Below are positions 8,139 through 16,831 of a DNA stretch of 51,102 bases, piece by piece (the first letter of the stretch is position 1; the number at the start of each line of letters is the position of its first letter). A program made the position numbers and the translations under genes. The notes beneath the pieces are model-generated. The model worked only from the letters and a program-made list of their open reading frames with translations. It did not search any database and was not told where the DNA came from. Source of the DNA: Noviherbaspirillum aerium (lineage in GTDB: Bacteria > Pseudomonadota > Gammaproteobacteria > Burkholderiales > Burkholderiaceae_D); NCBI RefSeq assembly GCF_008929045.1, contig NZ_VFAH01000037.1, positions 1 through 51,102 of the forward strand. Direction: 5' to 3'.

Positions 8139-9434
8139 ATGGCCAACGTACTGTTCACGAATGTACGCATCTTCGACGGTAGCGGCACCCAGCCTTACAG
8201 CGGCGAAGTGCTGGTCGAAGGCAATCGCATCACCCGCATTGCCCGCAGCGCCCGCAGCTTTCATCCAGGCGACGTCACCGTGATCGATGGCTCCGGCGCC
8301 TTTCTGATGCCGGGCATGACCGAGGCCCATACGCATTTTGCGTGGAACGACCAGCCTTCGCTGTCGGCGATCCAGATGATGCCGCCGGAAGAGCACATTC
8401 TGTGGTGCGTGCGGGTGGCCAAGCGCTACCTGGACATGGGCTGGACTTCCTGCGTCGGGGCAGCCACCGCCAAGGCGCGGCTGGACGTGGTCCTGCGCAA
8501 CACCATCGACGCCGGTGAATTTCCCGGACCCCGCTACCTGGCCGCGAGCCAGGAGATCACCACCATCGGTGGCCTCGGCGACGAAACCCGTCCGCATCTG
8601 CCGTATCCGGAGCTGAGTTTCGGTTGCGTGGCGACCGGCGCCGATGAAATGCGCAAGGTGGCGCGCACCTTCATCAAGTACGGCGTCGATTCGCTCAAGA
8701 TCAATCTGTCCGGCGAGTACATCGCCGGCAGTTCGGCCGAGTCCAGCCCGTTCACCGATCCCGAGATCGCGGCGCTGGTCGAAGAGGCGCGGCGCCATGG
8801 CAAGCGCGTAGCGGCCCATGCCCGTTCCTGCGAATCGATCAAGCAGTGCATCCGTCATGGCATCGAAGTGATCTACCACGCCAGCTTTACAGACGATGAA
8901 GCGCTGGACCTGCTGGAAGCCAACAAGCACCGCGTGTTCGTGGCGCCCGGCCTGGCCTGGCTGATCAACACCAGCTACAACGCCAGCGAGTACGGCATCA
9001 CGCCGGAAGCCGCCAAGGCGATGGGTTACCACCGCGAACTCGAACACGCGATCGAGTCGATGAAGAAGATCCACAAGCGCGGCGTGCGCATCCTGCCGGG
9101 CGGCGACTATGGCTTCGCCTGGATCAAGCATGGCACCAATGCGCGCGACCTGGAGTACTTCGTCAAATACCTCGGCTTCTCCACCATGGAAGCGCTGATC
9201 TCGGCAACCAAGTACGGCGGCGAAATGATGATGCGGCCGAACGAGCTCGGACAGGTGAAGGAGGGCTACCTGGCCGACATGCTCCTGATCGACGGTGATC
9301 CCCTCGCGGATATCCGCATCCTGCAGGATCCGGAGCGCATCCTGGCGGTGATGAAGGACGGCGAGTTCCACAAGGCGCCGGCAATCCGCAACACGCGCAC
9401 CGCTTCCCCCTCGCGCTGGGCGGCCTACGCATGA
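8139..9434 (+). CDS. Amidohydrolase family metal-dependent hydrolase
   Basis: The 431-residue product starts at 8139 behind AAGGAGA. It has the imidazolonepropionase/prolidase-like amidohydrolase layout: a small beta-sandwich N-terminus (TNVRIFDGSG), the metal motif HTH at residues 64-66, a lysine in DSLKINLSG suitable for carbamylation, histidines in AAHARS and VIYHASF, an aspartate in ILPGGDYGF, and the C-terminal return GYLADMLLIDGDPLADIRIL. Such enzymes cleave amide or lactam bonds with one or two zinc ions. Its stop overlaps the start of the first permease by four bases, tying the enzyme to the transporter. Confidence 0.92.
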   Translation: MANVLFTNVRIFDGSGTQPYSGEVLVEGNRITRIARSARSFHPGDVTVIDGSGAFLMPGMTEAHTHFAWNDQPSLSAIQMMPPEEHILWCVRVAKRYLDMGWTSCVGAATAKARLDVVLRNTIDAGEFPGPRYLAASQEITTIGGLGDETRPHLPYPELSFGCVATGADEMRKVARTFIKYGVDSLKINLSGEYIAGSSAESSPFTDPEIAALVEEARRHGKRVAAHARSCESIKQCIRHGIEVIYHASFTDDEALDLLEANKHRVFVAPGLAWLINTSYNASEYGITPEAAKAMGYHRELEHAIESMKKIHKRGVRILPGGDYGFAWIKHGTNARDLEYFVKYLGFSTMEALISATKYGGEMMMRPNELGQVKEGYLADMLLIDGDPLADIRILQDPERILAVMKDGEFHKAPAIRNTRTASPSRWAAYA

Positions 9435-10396
9435 TGCTCGCCCATGCTTCCATGCCGCGCGCGTCGACGCTGGCGGCAACCGCGCTGATCGGCATCCCGC
9501 TGCTGGCGCTGTCCATCCTGGCGCTGTCGACGCAGCCCAAGCTGTTCATCCTCTCGCTGCTCAACGGCCTGACGCTGGCCGCGCTGTATTTCCTGGTGGC
9601 GAGCGGCTTTACGTTGGTGTTCGGGCTGATGCGCAACGTCAATCTCGCGCACGGCTCGCTCTACCTGATGGGAGCCTATGTCGGCTACAGCGTGGGGGAG
9701 GCCACCGGATCCTGGCTGCTGGCGGTGGCGGCCGGTTTCCTGTTTGCCGCATTGGCCGGCCTGCTCCTGCAGGTCTTCGTGCTGCGCCACATGGATGGAC
9801 AAGACCTGCGCCAGACCATGGTCACCATCGGCATCTCGATCGTGCTGGCCGACATCTTCCTGTGGATCTGGGGCGGCGACACCTACCAGTTCGACCCGCC
9901 GCAGTGGACCCAATTCCCGGTGCCGATGCCGATCATCAATGCCTATCCCGGCTACCGCCTGCTGGTGCTGCTGGCGGCGGTCGCGGTGGGGCTGGTCCTA
10001 TGGCTGTTTCTCAACCGCACCCACATCGGCATGATGATTCGCGCCGGGGTCGACGACAAGCGGATGCTGTCGGCCAGCGGCGTCAACGTGCAGCGCATCT
10101 TCGCACTGACGTTTGCCATCGGCGCCGGCCTGGCGGGCGCGGCCGGCGTCATCGGGGGCACCGCGCTGTCGATCGCTCCCGGTGAAGACACCCGCTATCT
10201 GCTGGCTTCGCTGATCGTGGTCATCGTCGGCGGCATGGGCAGCATCAGCGGCGCGGCGGTCGGCGCGTTATTGATCGGCATCGCCGAAACCATGGGCATG
10301 GCCTACGCTCCCACCTACGGCGTCGTGTTTACCTTCGTCATCATGGTGGCGGTGCTGGCCTTCCGTCCGCAAGGCCTGATGGGGAAAAAAGCATGA
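9431..10396 (+). CDS. Branched-chain amino acid-type ABC transporter permease (LivH type)
   Basis: This 321-residue inner-membrane protein has about eight hydrophobic segments and the LivH landmarks LNGLTLAALYFLVASGFTLV, GLMRNVNLAHGSLYLMGAY and GTALSIAPGEDTRYLLASL followed by VIVGGMGSISGA. It forms the membrane channel with the LivM-type partner encoded immediately downstream. Start and stop codons overlap in ATGA on both sides, so translation is coupled with the amidohydrolase and with LivM. Substrates of this transporter class go well beyond amino acids (amides, urea, aromatic acids), and the enzymes here suggest such a non-amino-acid solute. Confidence 0.93.
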   Translation: MMLAHASMPRASTLAATALIGIPLLALSILALSTQPKLFILSLLNGLTLAALYFLVASGFTLVFGLMRNVNLAHGSLYLMGAYVGYSVGEATGSWLLAVAAGFLFAALAGLLLQVFVLRHMDGQDLRQTMVTIGISIVLADIFLWIWGGDTYQFDPPQWTQFPVPMPIINAYPGYRLLVLLAAVAVGLVLWLFLNRTHIGMMIRAGVDDKRMLSASGVNVQRIFALTFAIGAGLAGAAGVIGGTALSIAPGEDTRYLLASLIVVIVGGMGSISGAAVGALLIGIAETMGMAYAPTYGVVFTFVIMVAVLAFRPQGLMGKKA

Positions 10397-11523
10397 GCGC
10401 GAACAAGTGGCGGCATGCCACCAGCACTGTGCCGATGCCGCGGCATGACCGGGCCGCCGTATCCTCGGCATCAAAGGCCGAAGCCCGGCCGCGCCTGAAG
10501 CTTGCCGCCGCGACGCCGCCGGCCGTTGACACTTCCCCGGCAAGCCCGCGGCGGGGAATGCAGGTGTTGCGTTATGCCGTGGTGCTGGTTGCGCTCGCGG
10601 TCTATCCCTGGGTGGCTTCCTCCTTCTTCACCTTCCAGGTCGCCGGGCAGGCCCTGGTGCTGGGAATCATCGGCCTGTCGCTTGCTTTCCTGGCGGGCTA
10701 CGGCGGCATGGTCAGCCTGTCGCAGATGACCGTGGCCGGAATCGCCGGCTATGCGGTGGCGATCTTCGGGCAGTCGGCGGTAGGCAATATCAGCCTGGGA
10801 TGGCCGTGGTGGCTGGCCGCGCTGACGGGCGTGGTGCTGGCGGTCATCGTCGCCACCCTGATCGGCCTGATCTCGGTGCGCACCGACGGTATCTACACCA
10901 TCATGATCACCCTGGCCATCGGTGTCGCCATGTTCTATCTGGCCCAGCAGAACCATACCGTGTTCAACGGCTTCCAGGGTTTTTCGCGCGTGACGGCGCC
11001 GGTGATCGGCGGCATCAGCCTGCGTGACCCGATTCCGTTCTTTTATGTTGCGCTTACGCTCGGACTAAGCGCCTATGCGGCGGTCAAGTACCTCGTGCGG
11101 GCGCCGTTCGGCATGGCATTGCAAGGCGTGCGCGACAACGCCAGGCGGATGCGGGCACTCGGCTTCGACGTGACGGCGCACCGCGTGGCGGCGCATGCCT
11201 TCGCCGGCTTGATTGCAGGCATTGGCGGCGTGCTGCTGGTCTGGTACAACGCCGGCATTTCACCGGGCACGATCGGTGCCGACGCCCTGATCAACATCCT
11301 GGTCGTGGCCGTGCTGGGAGGCATGCGCCATCCGATCGGACCTTTCATCGGCGCCCTGGTGTTCGTGCTGCTTCAGAATTTCGCGATCGACCTGATCGAC
11401 CGCGAGCGCTTCAACCTCGTGATCGGCGGCGCCTTCCTGCTGATCGTGCTGTTTTCCCCTGATGGCCTGCTTGGATTGTGGCATCGGGCGCGTGGCTACC
11501 TTCACCCGGCCACCAAGCGATAG
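10393..11523 (+). CDS. Branched-chain amino acid-type ABC transporter permease (LivM type)
   Basis: The 376-residue product is the second permease. After a basic, proline-rich N-terminal extension of about 55 residues, membrane segments begin at VLRYAVVLVALAVYPWVASS. Family motifs include LAFLAGYGGMVSLSQMTVAGI, SVRTDGIYTIMITLAIG, ALQGVRDNARRMRALGFDV and NILVVAVLGGMRHPIGPFIG, the last close to the EAA coupling loop that contacts the ATPases. Overlap with LivH is four bases. The N-terminal extension is longer than in classical LivM and is predicted cytoplasmic; its role is unknown. Confidence 0.93.
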   Translation: MSANKWRHATSTVPMPRHDRAAVSSASKAEARPRLKLAAATPPAVDTSPASPRRGMQVLRYAVVLVALAVYPWVASSFFTFQVAGQALVLGIIGLSLAFLAGYGGMVSLSQMTVAGIAGYAVAIFGQSAVGNISLGWPWWLAALTGVVLAVIVATLIGLISVRTDGIYTIMITLAIGVAMFYLAQQNHTVFNGFQGFSRVTAPVIGGISLRDPIPFFYVALTLGLSAYAAVKYLVRAPFGMALQGVRDNARRMRALGFDVTAHRVAAHAFAGLIAGIGGVLLVWYNAGISPGTIGADALINILVVAVLGGMRHPIGPFIGALVFVLLQNFAIDLIDRERFNLVIGGAFLLIVLFSPDGLLGLWHRARGYLHPATKR

Positions 11524-11556
11524 GGTGAGTTTTCCATAATCAAAACTAGGAGACGA

Positions 11557-12798
11557 ATGATGAAACTGCACACCAGAGAACTGCGCGCCACGGTCCTTGC
11601 CCTCTCGCTGGCCGCCATCGGCATGTCCGCCAATGCCCAGGAGGTGATCAAGGTCGGCGTACTCGCCACCCTCGAAGGCGCGCTCGCCGTATCGGGCCAG
11701 GACGGCATGCGCGGCATGGAACTGGCGATGAAGGAACACAACTTCAGCGCCGGCGGCAAGAAGATCGAGGTCATCCGCGCTTCCTCCAACGGCAAGCCCG
11801 ACGTCGCGGTCAACGCCGCCCGCAAACTGGTCGAGCAGGACAAGGTGCAGGTGCTGATCGGGCCGCTGTCCGGCTCGGAAGGCATCGCCATCAAGGATTA
11901 CGCCAAGACCCAGCCCAACGTCATCTTCGTCAACGGCTCCTCGGCGGCCCAGCAGACAACGCTGGCCGATCCGTCACCCAACTTCTTCCGCTTCACTACC
12001 GACGGCGCTCAGTGGTCCTACGGCCTCGGCTCCTATTCCTACCAGAAGGGGTACAAGAAGGTGGCGGTCGTGGCCGAGGACTATGCCTTTCCGTATTCCC
12101 AGGTGCAGGGCTTCATGACCGAGTTTTGCAAGGTCGGCGGAAAAGTGGTGGACAAGCAGTGGGTGCCGCTCGGCACCAAGGACTACTCCTCGGTGATTGC
12201 CAAGCTGCCGAACGACATCGACGCCATCTACGTCGTGCTGGGCGGCTCCGATGCGGTCAACTTCTTTTCCCAGTACGAGCAGGCTGGCGGCAGCAAGCCA
12301 TTCATTGCCGGCTCCATCACCGTCGACCAGACCGTGCTTGGCTACAAGGGCAAGCGCCGGGATGGACTGGTTGGCACGCCGGCCGCCGGCCCGATCGCCG
12401 ACAACTGGGACAATGCCGACTGGAAGAAATTCGTGACCTCCTATCAGCAGGCCGGTTTCAAGGATGCGTATCCAACTCCCGGCCTGTTCGCCCATGCCTA
12501 CTATGTCAACACCAAGGCGGTGCTGACCGGCCTGGACGCCACCAAAGGCAACGTCTCGCAACTCGGCAAGCAGCTTTCCTCCATGACCCTGAAGACGCCC
12601 ACCGGCGATGTCAAGCTGGATGAAAACCGCAACGGCGTGGCCAGCATCTTCCTCACCGAAGTCGCCAAGGGGCCGGACGGCAACCTGTACAACAAGGTGG
12701 TCAAGGTATCGCCCAATGTAGCCCAGACGCTGGGCCTGAGCCGCGACGAATTCCAGAAGATGGGCATCGGCTCCCGCACCAACCCCGACTGCAAGTAA
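11557..12798 (+). CDS. Periplasmic substrate-binding protein of the Liv-type transporter
   Basis: The product is 413 residues with a Sec signal peptide ending at MSANA, followed by QEVIKVGVLATLEGALAVSG, the start of a type-1 periplasmic binding fold (Peripla_BP_6). Two adjacent ATG codons follow AGGAGA; I chose the first. Hinge and ligand-site segments such as VLIGPLSGSEGIA, FVNGSSAAQQTT, VAVVAEDYAFPYSQVQGF and HAYYVNTKAVL are typical of the family. It gives the transporter its specificity. The gene is followed by a strong hairpin with no T tract, which may raise its message level over the downstream ATPase genes. Confidence 0.93.
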   Translation: MMKLHTRELRATVLALSLAAIGMSANAQEVIKVGVLATLEGALAVSGQDGMRGMELAMKEHNFSAGGKKIEVIRASSNGKPDVAVNAARKLVEQDKVQVLIGPLSGSEGIAIKDYAKTQPNVIFVNGSSAAQQTTLADPSPNFFRFTTDGAQWSYGLGSYSYQKGYKKVAVVAEDYAFPYSQVQGFMTEFCKVGGKVVDKQWVPLGTKDYSSVIAKLPNDIDAIYVVLGGSDAVNFFSQYEQAGGSKPFIAGSITVDQTVLGYKGKRRDGLVGTPAAGPIADNWDNADWKKFVTSYQQAGFKDAYPTPGLFAHAYYVNTKAVLTGLDATKGNVSQLGKQLSSMTLKTPTGDVKLDENRNGVASIFLTEVAKGPDGNLYNKVVKVSPNVAQTLGLSRDEFQKMGIGSRTNPDCK

Positions 12799-12820
12799 GC
12801 ATCGAGGCACCAGGACCATC

Positions 12821-12867
12821 GGCGCCGTCCGCCGCCCGCCATTCTCCGGCGGGCGGCGGAGCGCCGG
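12821..12867 (+). repeat. Strong intercistronic hairpin between binding protein and ATPase genes
   Basis: TCCGCCGCCCGCC and GGCGGGCGGCGGA form a 13-bp perfect GC stem with the loop ATTCTCC, and GGCGC/GCGCC extend it across a two-base bulge. No T run follows, so it is probably not a terminator. Hairpins in this position protect the upstream mRNA from 3' exonucleases in other binding-protein operons, as in malE-malF. Confidence 0.7.
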
Positions 12868-12903
12868 TGCCTGGCGAACAGGACCCATTCGGAACCTTAC
12901 TCC

Positions 12904-13704
12904 ATGAATGCAACCAGCATTGCAACTCGCGCGGCAACCGGATTCAACTCCGGCAATGCCCTGGAACTGCACGGCGTGTCGCGCAGTTTCGGAGCGCTCA
13001 AGGCCATCGACGACGTCTCCTTCAACGTCGCCGCCAGCGAGCGTTATGCGGTACTGGGCTCGAACGGCGCAGGCAAGACCTCGCTGTTCAACGCCATCAC
13101 CGGCGACTTCCTGCCGACCGCCGGCCGCGTCCTGCTGTTCGGCGAGGACGTGACCGTGCTGCCGCCGCAGGAGCGCATCCGGCGCGGCCTGCGCCGCACC
13201 TATCAGTCGTCGCTGCTGTTTCGCGACCTGACGGTGCGGGACAATCTGTTTCTCGCGGTGCGCGGCGTCAATCGCGGCCGCTTCAGCTTCTTCCGTCCCG
13301 GGAAGGACGACGCCAGCGCGGTGTCGGCAGGAGACCTGCTCGAGCATGCGCGCCTGTCGCACCTGGCCGACGCCCCGGTGTCGGAGCTGTCGCATGGCCA
13401 GCAGCGCCAGCTCGAGATCGGCATGGCGTTGGCCGGAGCGCCGCGCCTGATCCTGTTCGACGAGCCGGCCGCCGGGCTGTCGCCGGCCGAACGCAAGGAA
13501 CTGGTGGCGCTGCTGAAGGGCCTGCCGCAGCACATCGGATACATCATCATCGAGCACGACCTGGAGATCGCGCTCAACGTCGTCGAGCGGGTCACGGTCA
13601 TGCATAACGGGCGCGTGCTCTGCCACGGAACGCCGCGCGAGATCGAAGACAACCCGCAGGTGCAGGCGATCTACATGGGAGAGCATGGCCATGGCCACCA
13701 TTAA
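12904..13704 (+). CDS. ABC transporter ATP-binding protein (LivG type)
   Basis: This 266-residue ATPase has Walker [10 protein letters not shown], the signature region [16 protein letters not shown], Walker [14 protein letters not shown] and the switch histidine in [10 protein letters not shown]. The tract [20 protein letters not shown] and the C-terminal [17 protein letters not shown] are typical of LivG. The signature reads LSHGQ rather than LSGGQ, as in many LivG proteins. It overlaps the following fusion ATPase by 20 bases. A short Thr/Ala-rich extension of about 18 residues precedes the ABC domain. Confidence 0.93.
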   Translation: MNATSIATRAATGFNSGNALELHGVSRSFGALKAIDDVSFNVAASERYAVLGSNGAGKTSLFNAITGDFLPTAGRVLLFGEDVTVLPPQERIRRGLRRTYQSSLLFRDLTVRDNLFLAVRGVNRGRFSFFRPGKDDASAVSAGDLLEHARLSHLADAPVSELSHGQQRQLEIGMALAGAPRLILFDEPAAGLSPAERKELVALLKGLPQHIGYIIIEHDLEIALNVVERVTVMHNGRVLCHGTPREIEDNPQVQAIYMGEHGHGHH

Positions 13705-15979
13705 GGACATGTTGCGCGGCCGGGCCGGCGGCGCGAGCGAGGCCGCCATCCTCGAGATCCGCGACCTGGATGTGTACTACGGGCAGGCGCATGCGCTGCA
13801 GGGCGTATCGCTCGGCTTGGACAAGGGCGTGCTGGCTGTCGTCGGCAAGAACGGCATGGGCAAGACCTCGCTGTGCAATGCCGTCACGGGACTGGTTCCG
13901 GCGCGCGGCAGCGTGCGCTTCCAGGGGAGCGAAATGCTTGGCATGTCGCCGCACCGGATTACCCATGCCGGCATCGGCTACGTGCCTCAGGGGCGCCGGG
14001 TCTGGCCGTCGTTGACCGTGGATGAACACCTGCGGCTGGCGTCGCGCACGGCGCGGCGCGGCGAATGGACCGTGGAACGCATCTATGAACTGTTTCCTCG
14101 GCTGGGGGAGCGCAAGGAAAACGGCGGCGCCCAGCTGTCCGGCGGGGAGCAGCAGATGCTGGCGATTGGCCGGGCCCTGCTGTTCAATCCGAAGCTGCTG
14201 GTCATGGATGAACCGACCGAAGGCCTGGCGCCGGTGATTGTCGAGCACGTGGCCGACATGATCCGCCGGCTGGCCCAGGATGCGGGAGTCTCGGTATTGC
14301 TGATCGAGCAGAACCTGGGTGTCGCCATTGATGTCGCGGATACGATTGCGGTATTGGTCAACGGCCGGGTGGCGCGGGTGCTGCCAGCCGCCGAACTCGG
14401 CGCCGACCGCGAGCTGCAGCAGCGACTGCTTGGCGTGCGCGGCGGCGGCGAAGAGGAGACTCAGGAATCCGTCCTGCGCCTCGCGCCTGCGGAAGATGGC
14501 GGTGGCGAAGATGAACGGAACGGCGCCGTCATCGAGGTGCTCACCATACGGCGTGGCGGCGACGCCTTTACCCGTGACGACGATGGCGCCAACCTGGAGC
14601 GGGTGACGCGCTGGGAGCAGCCCGATTCCACCGCTTCGGCGCAGCCTTCGCTGCCGCCCCGGCTTGCCTCCCCGCTTGCACCGGCAGCCGCTAGCGACGC
14701 CAGCAAGGCGGCCGACAACGCCCGTGTCTTCGACTTCCCGGTGGCGGCAACCATGGAGCGCGCCGCCTATATCGTCGGCACCTTCGACACCAAGGGCCGC
14801 GAACTGTTTTACCTGCGCAGCTGCATTGACCGGATGGGCATCCGCACGGTCACTGTCGATCTATCGACGAGCGGCGCGCCGTCGTCCGCCAACGTTCACC
14901 CGCGCGAAGTGGCGCGCTTCCATCCGGGAGGCGAGCAGGCGGTCTTCTGCGGCGACCGCGGGGCGGCAGTGAGCGCGATGGCGGAAGCGTTCAAAGCCTT
15001 CCTGATCACCCGGCGCGATCTGGGCGGCATCATCTCGGCCGGCGGCTCGGGCGGCACCGCGCTGGCCACGCCCGCCATGCGGACGCTGCCGGTGGGCATG
15101 CCGAAAGTAATGGTGTCGACAGTGGCCTCGGGCGACATCAAGCCGTATGTCGAGCAGACCGACATTTGCATGATGTACTCGGTCACCGACGTCTCCGGCC
15201 TGAACCGCATCAGCGAGCAGGTGCTGGGCAATGCCGCGCATGCGCTGGCGGGCATGATTGCCCACCCGGTGCAAGTCGCCGCCGAAGCCAGGCCGGCGGT
15301 GGGCCTGACCATGTTCGGCGTCACCACGCCCTGCGTGCAGGCGGTGACAAAGGCGCTCGAGGATCGCTTCGACTGCCTGGTGTTTCATGCCACCGGGGCC
15401 GGCGGGCAATCGATGGAAAAGCTGGCGGAATCCGGCTTGCTCGACGGCGTCATCGACATCACCACGACCGAGATCGCCGACCACATTGTGGGCGGCGTAT
15501 TCTCTGCCGGCGAGCAGCGCATGGACGCCATCATTCGGAGCCGCCTGCCTTACGTCGGCTCCTGCGGCGCGCTCGACATGGTGAACTTCCATGGCATCGA
15601 CACCATCCCGAGCCGATTCCGCGGCCGCACCCTGGTCAGGCATAACGACAATGTGACGCTGATGCGCACTCTGCCCGAGGAAAACCGCCGCTTCGGCGAA
15701 TTCATCGCCGCCAAGCTGAACCGGATGGAAGGACCGGTGCGCTTCCTGATTCCCGAGGGCGGCGTGTCGCTGCTGGATGCGCCCGGCCAGCCCTTTCACG
15801 ACCCGTCGGCCGACCGCGCACTGTTTTCGGCGATCGAAAAGAACTTCCGCACGGGACCGCAGCGCCGGCTGATCAAGCTGCCCTGCAATATCAACGATGC
15901 GCTTTTCTCGCGGGCGCTGGTCGACGCCTGGCTGGAGATTGCCGTCAACAACCGGGCGCCGCAGCGCCAGGCACGCTAG
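13685..15979 (+). CDS. Fusion of LivF-type ABC ATPase with UPF0261/Tm-1-like domain
   Basis: This 764-residue protein joins two whole modules. Residues about 20-250 are a LivF ATPase: Walker A GKNGMGKT (54-61), signature LSGGEQQ (151-157), Walker [14 protein letters not shown] (171-183) and switch IEQN. Residues about 255-357 are a polar, low-complexity linker. Residues about 358-757 are a UPF0261/Tm-1-like domain, beginning [16 protein letters not shown], with [30 protein letters not shown] and the C-terminal [15 protein letters not shown]. LivF proteins normally end near residue 240. The frame is open throughout, so the fusion is real in this sequence. The Tm-1-like domain binds ATP in the plant protein, but its chemistry in bacteria is unsettled. 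An alternative start lies two codons downstream. Confidence 0.93.
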   Translation: MAMATIKDMLRGRAGGASEAAILEIRDLDVYYGQAHALQGVSLGLDKGVLAVVGKNGMGKTSLCNAVTGLVPARGSVRFQGSEMLGMSPHRITHAGIGYVPQGRRVWPSLTVDEHLRLASRTARRGEWTVERIYELFPRLGERKENGGAQLSGGEQQMLAIGRALLFNPKLLVMDEPTEGLAPVIVEHVADMIRRLAQDAGVSVLLIEQNLGVAIDVADTIAVLVNGRVARVLPAAELGADRELQQRLLGVRGGGEEETQESVLRLAPAEDGGGEDERNGAVIEVLTIRRGGDAFTRDDDGANLERVTRWEQPDSTASAQPSLPPRLASPLAPAAASDASKAADNARVFDFPVAATMERAAYIVGTFDTKGRELFYLRSCIDRMGIRTVTVDLSTSGAPSSANVHPREVARFHPGGEQAVFCGDRGAAVSAMAEAFKAFLITRRDLGGIISAGGSGGTALATPAMRTLPVGMPKVMVSTVASGDIKPYVEQTDICMMYSVTDVSGLNRISEQVLGNAAHALAGMIAHPVQVAAEARPAVGLTMFGVTTPCVQAVTKALEDRFDCLVFHATGAGGQSMEKLAESGLLDGVIDITTTEIADHIVGGVFSAGEQRMDAIIRSRLPYVGSCGALDMVNFHGIDTIPSRFRGRTLVRHNDNVTLMRTLPEENRRFGEFIAAKLNRMEGPVRFLIPEGGVSLLDAPGQPFHDPSADRALFSAIEKNFRTGPQRRLIKLPCNINDALFSRALVDAWLEIAVNNRAPQRQAR

Positions 15980-15987
15980 GAGGCGAC

Positions 15988-16818
15988 ATGGCAAGAATCG
16001 AACGACAACAGATCCTGGCCAGGTTCCGGGCCATGATGGAACGCGGCGAGCCGATCATTGGCGGCGGCGCCGGCACCGGACTGTCGGCGAGGTGCGAGGA
16101 AGCCGGCGGCATCGACTTGATCGTGATCTACAACTCCGGCCGCTACCGCATGGCCGGGCGCGGGTCGCTGGCCGGCCTGCTGGCTTATGGCAATGCCAAC
16201 GAGATCGTGGTGGAGATGGCGCATGAAGTGCTGCCGGTCGTGAAGCACACGCCGGTACTGGCAGGCGTCAACGGCACCGATCCCTTCATGATTCCGGAGC
16301 AGTTCCTGCATCGCCTGATCGATCTCGGTTTCTCCGGCATCCAGAACTTTCCGACCGTGGGACTGATCGACGGCACTTTCCGGGCCAACCTGGAAGAAAC
16401 CGGCATGGGCTACGGCCTGGAAGTGGACCTGGTGCGCAAGGCCCGCGAACTCGACCTGCTCACCACCCCTTACGTATTCAGCGAAGACAATGCCGCCGAC
16501 ATGGCGCGTGCCGGCGCCGACATCGTGGTGTGCCATCTCGGCCTCACCACTGGCGGCGCGATCGGTGCGGAAACGGCTTTAGGGCTGGCCGAATGTGTCC
16601 CGCGCATACAGGCGTGGGCCGAAGCGGCGCGCCGCATCAATCCGGAGGTGATCGTGCTGTGCCATGGCGGGCCGATCGCCACGCCGGCCGATGCGCGATT
16701 CCTCCTTGGCGAATGCCGTGAATGCAACGGCTTCTATGGCGCATCCAGCATGGAGCGTCTGCCGGTAGAGGTCGCGCTGACCGAACGTACGCGCGAATTC
16801 AAGAACATCAAGTATTAA
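15988..16818 (+). CDS. TIM-barrel protein of the phosphoenolpyruvate hydrolase-like family (PF09370)
   Basis: The 276-residue product begins eight bases after the fusion gene behind AGGAGG. Family landmarks are [68 protein letters not shown] and [18 protein letters not shown], with a C-terminal [14 protein letters not shown]. Its relatives are annotated as phosphoenolpyruvate hydrolase-like, a label with thin experimental support. It corresponds to the C-terminal half of tomato Tm-1, whose N-terminal half matches the UPF0261 domain encoded just upstream, so the two products very likely act together. Confidence 0.9.
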   Translation: MARIERQQILARFRAMMERGEPIIGGGAGTGLSARCEEAGGIDLIVIYNSGRYRMAGRGSLAGLLAYGNANEIVVEMAHEVLPVVKHTPVLAGVNGTDPFMIPEQFLHRLIDLGFSGIQNFPTVGLIDGTFRANLEETGMGYGLEVDLVRKARELDLLTTPYVFSEDNAADMARAGADIVVCHLGLTTGGAIGAETALGLAECVPRIQAWAEAARRINPEVIVLCHGGPIATPADARFLLGECRECNGFYGASSMERLPVEVALTERTREFKNIKY

Positions 16819-16831
16819 CAGGAGTATGACC

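Noticed and set aside
7986-9479. A 497-codon open frame on the minus strand
   Set aside because: It is antisense to the amidohydrolase with intact metal motifs; composition is His/Arg/Asp-rich and no family is recognisable.
11974-13749. A 591-codon open frame on the minus strand
   Set aside because: It lies opposite the binding protein and LivG genes, whose conserved motifs are on the plus strand. The frame is a GC-bias shadow rich in Arg, His and Gly.
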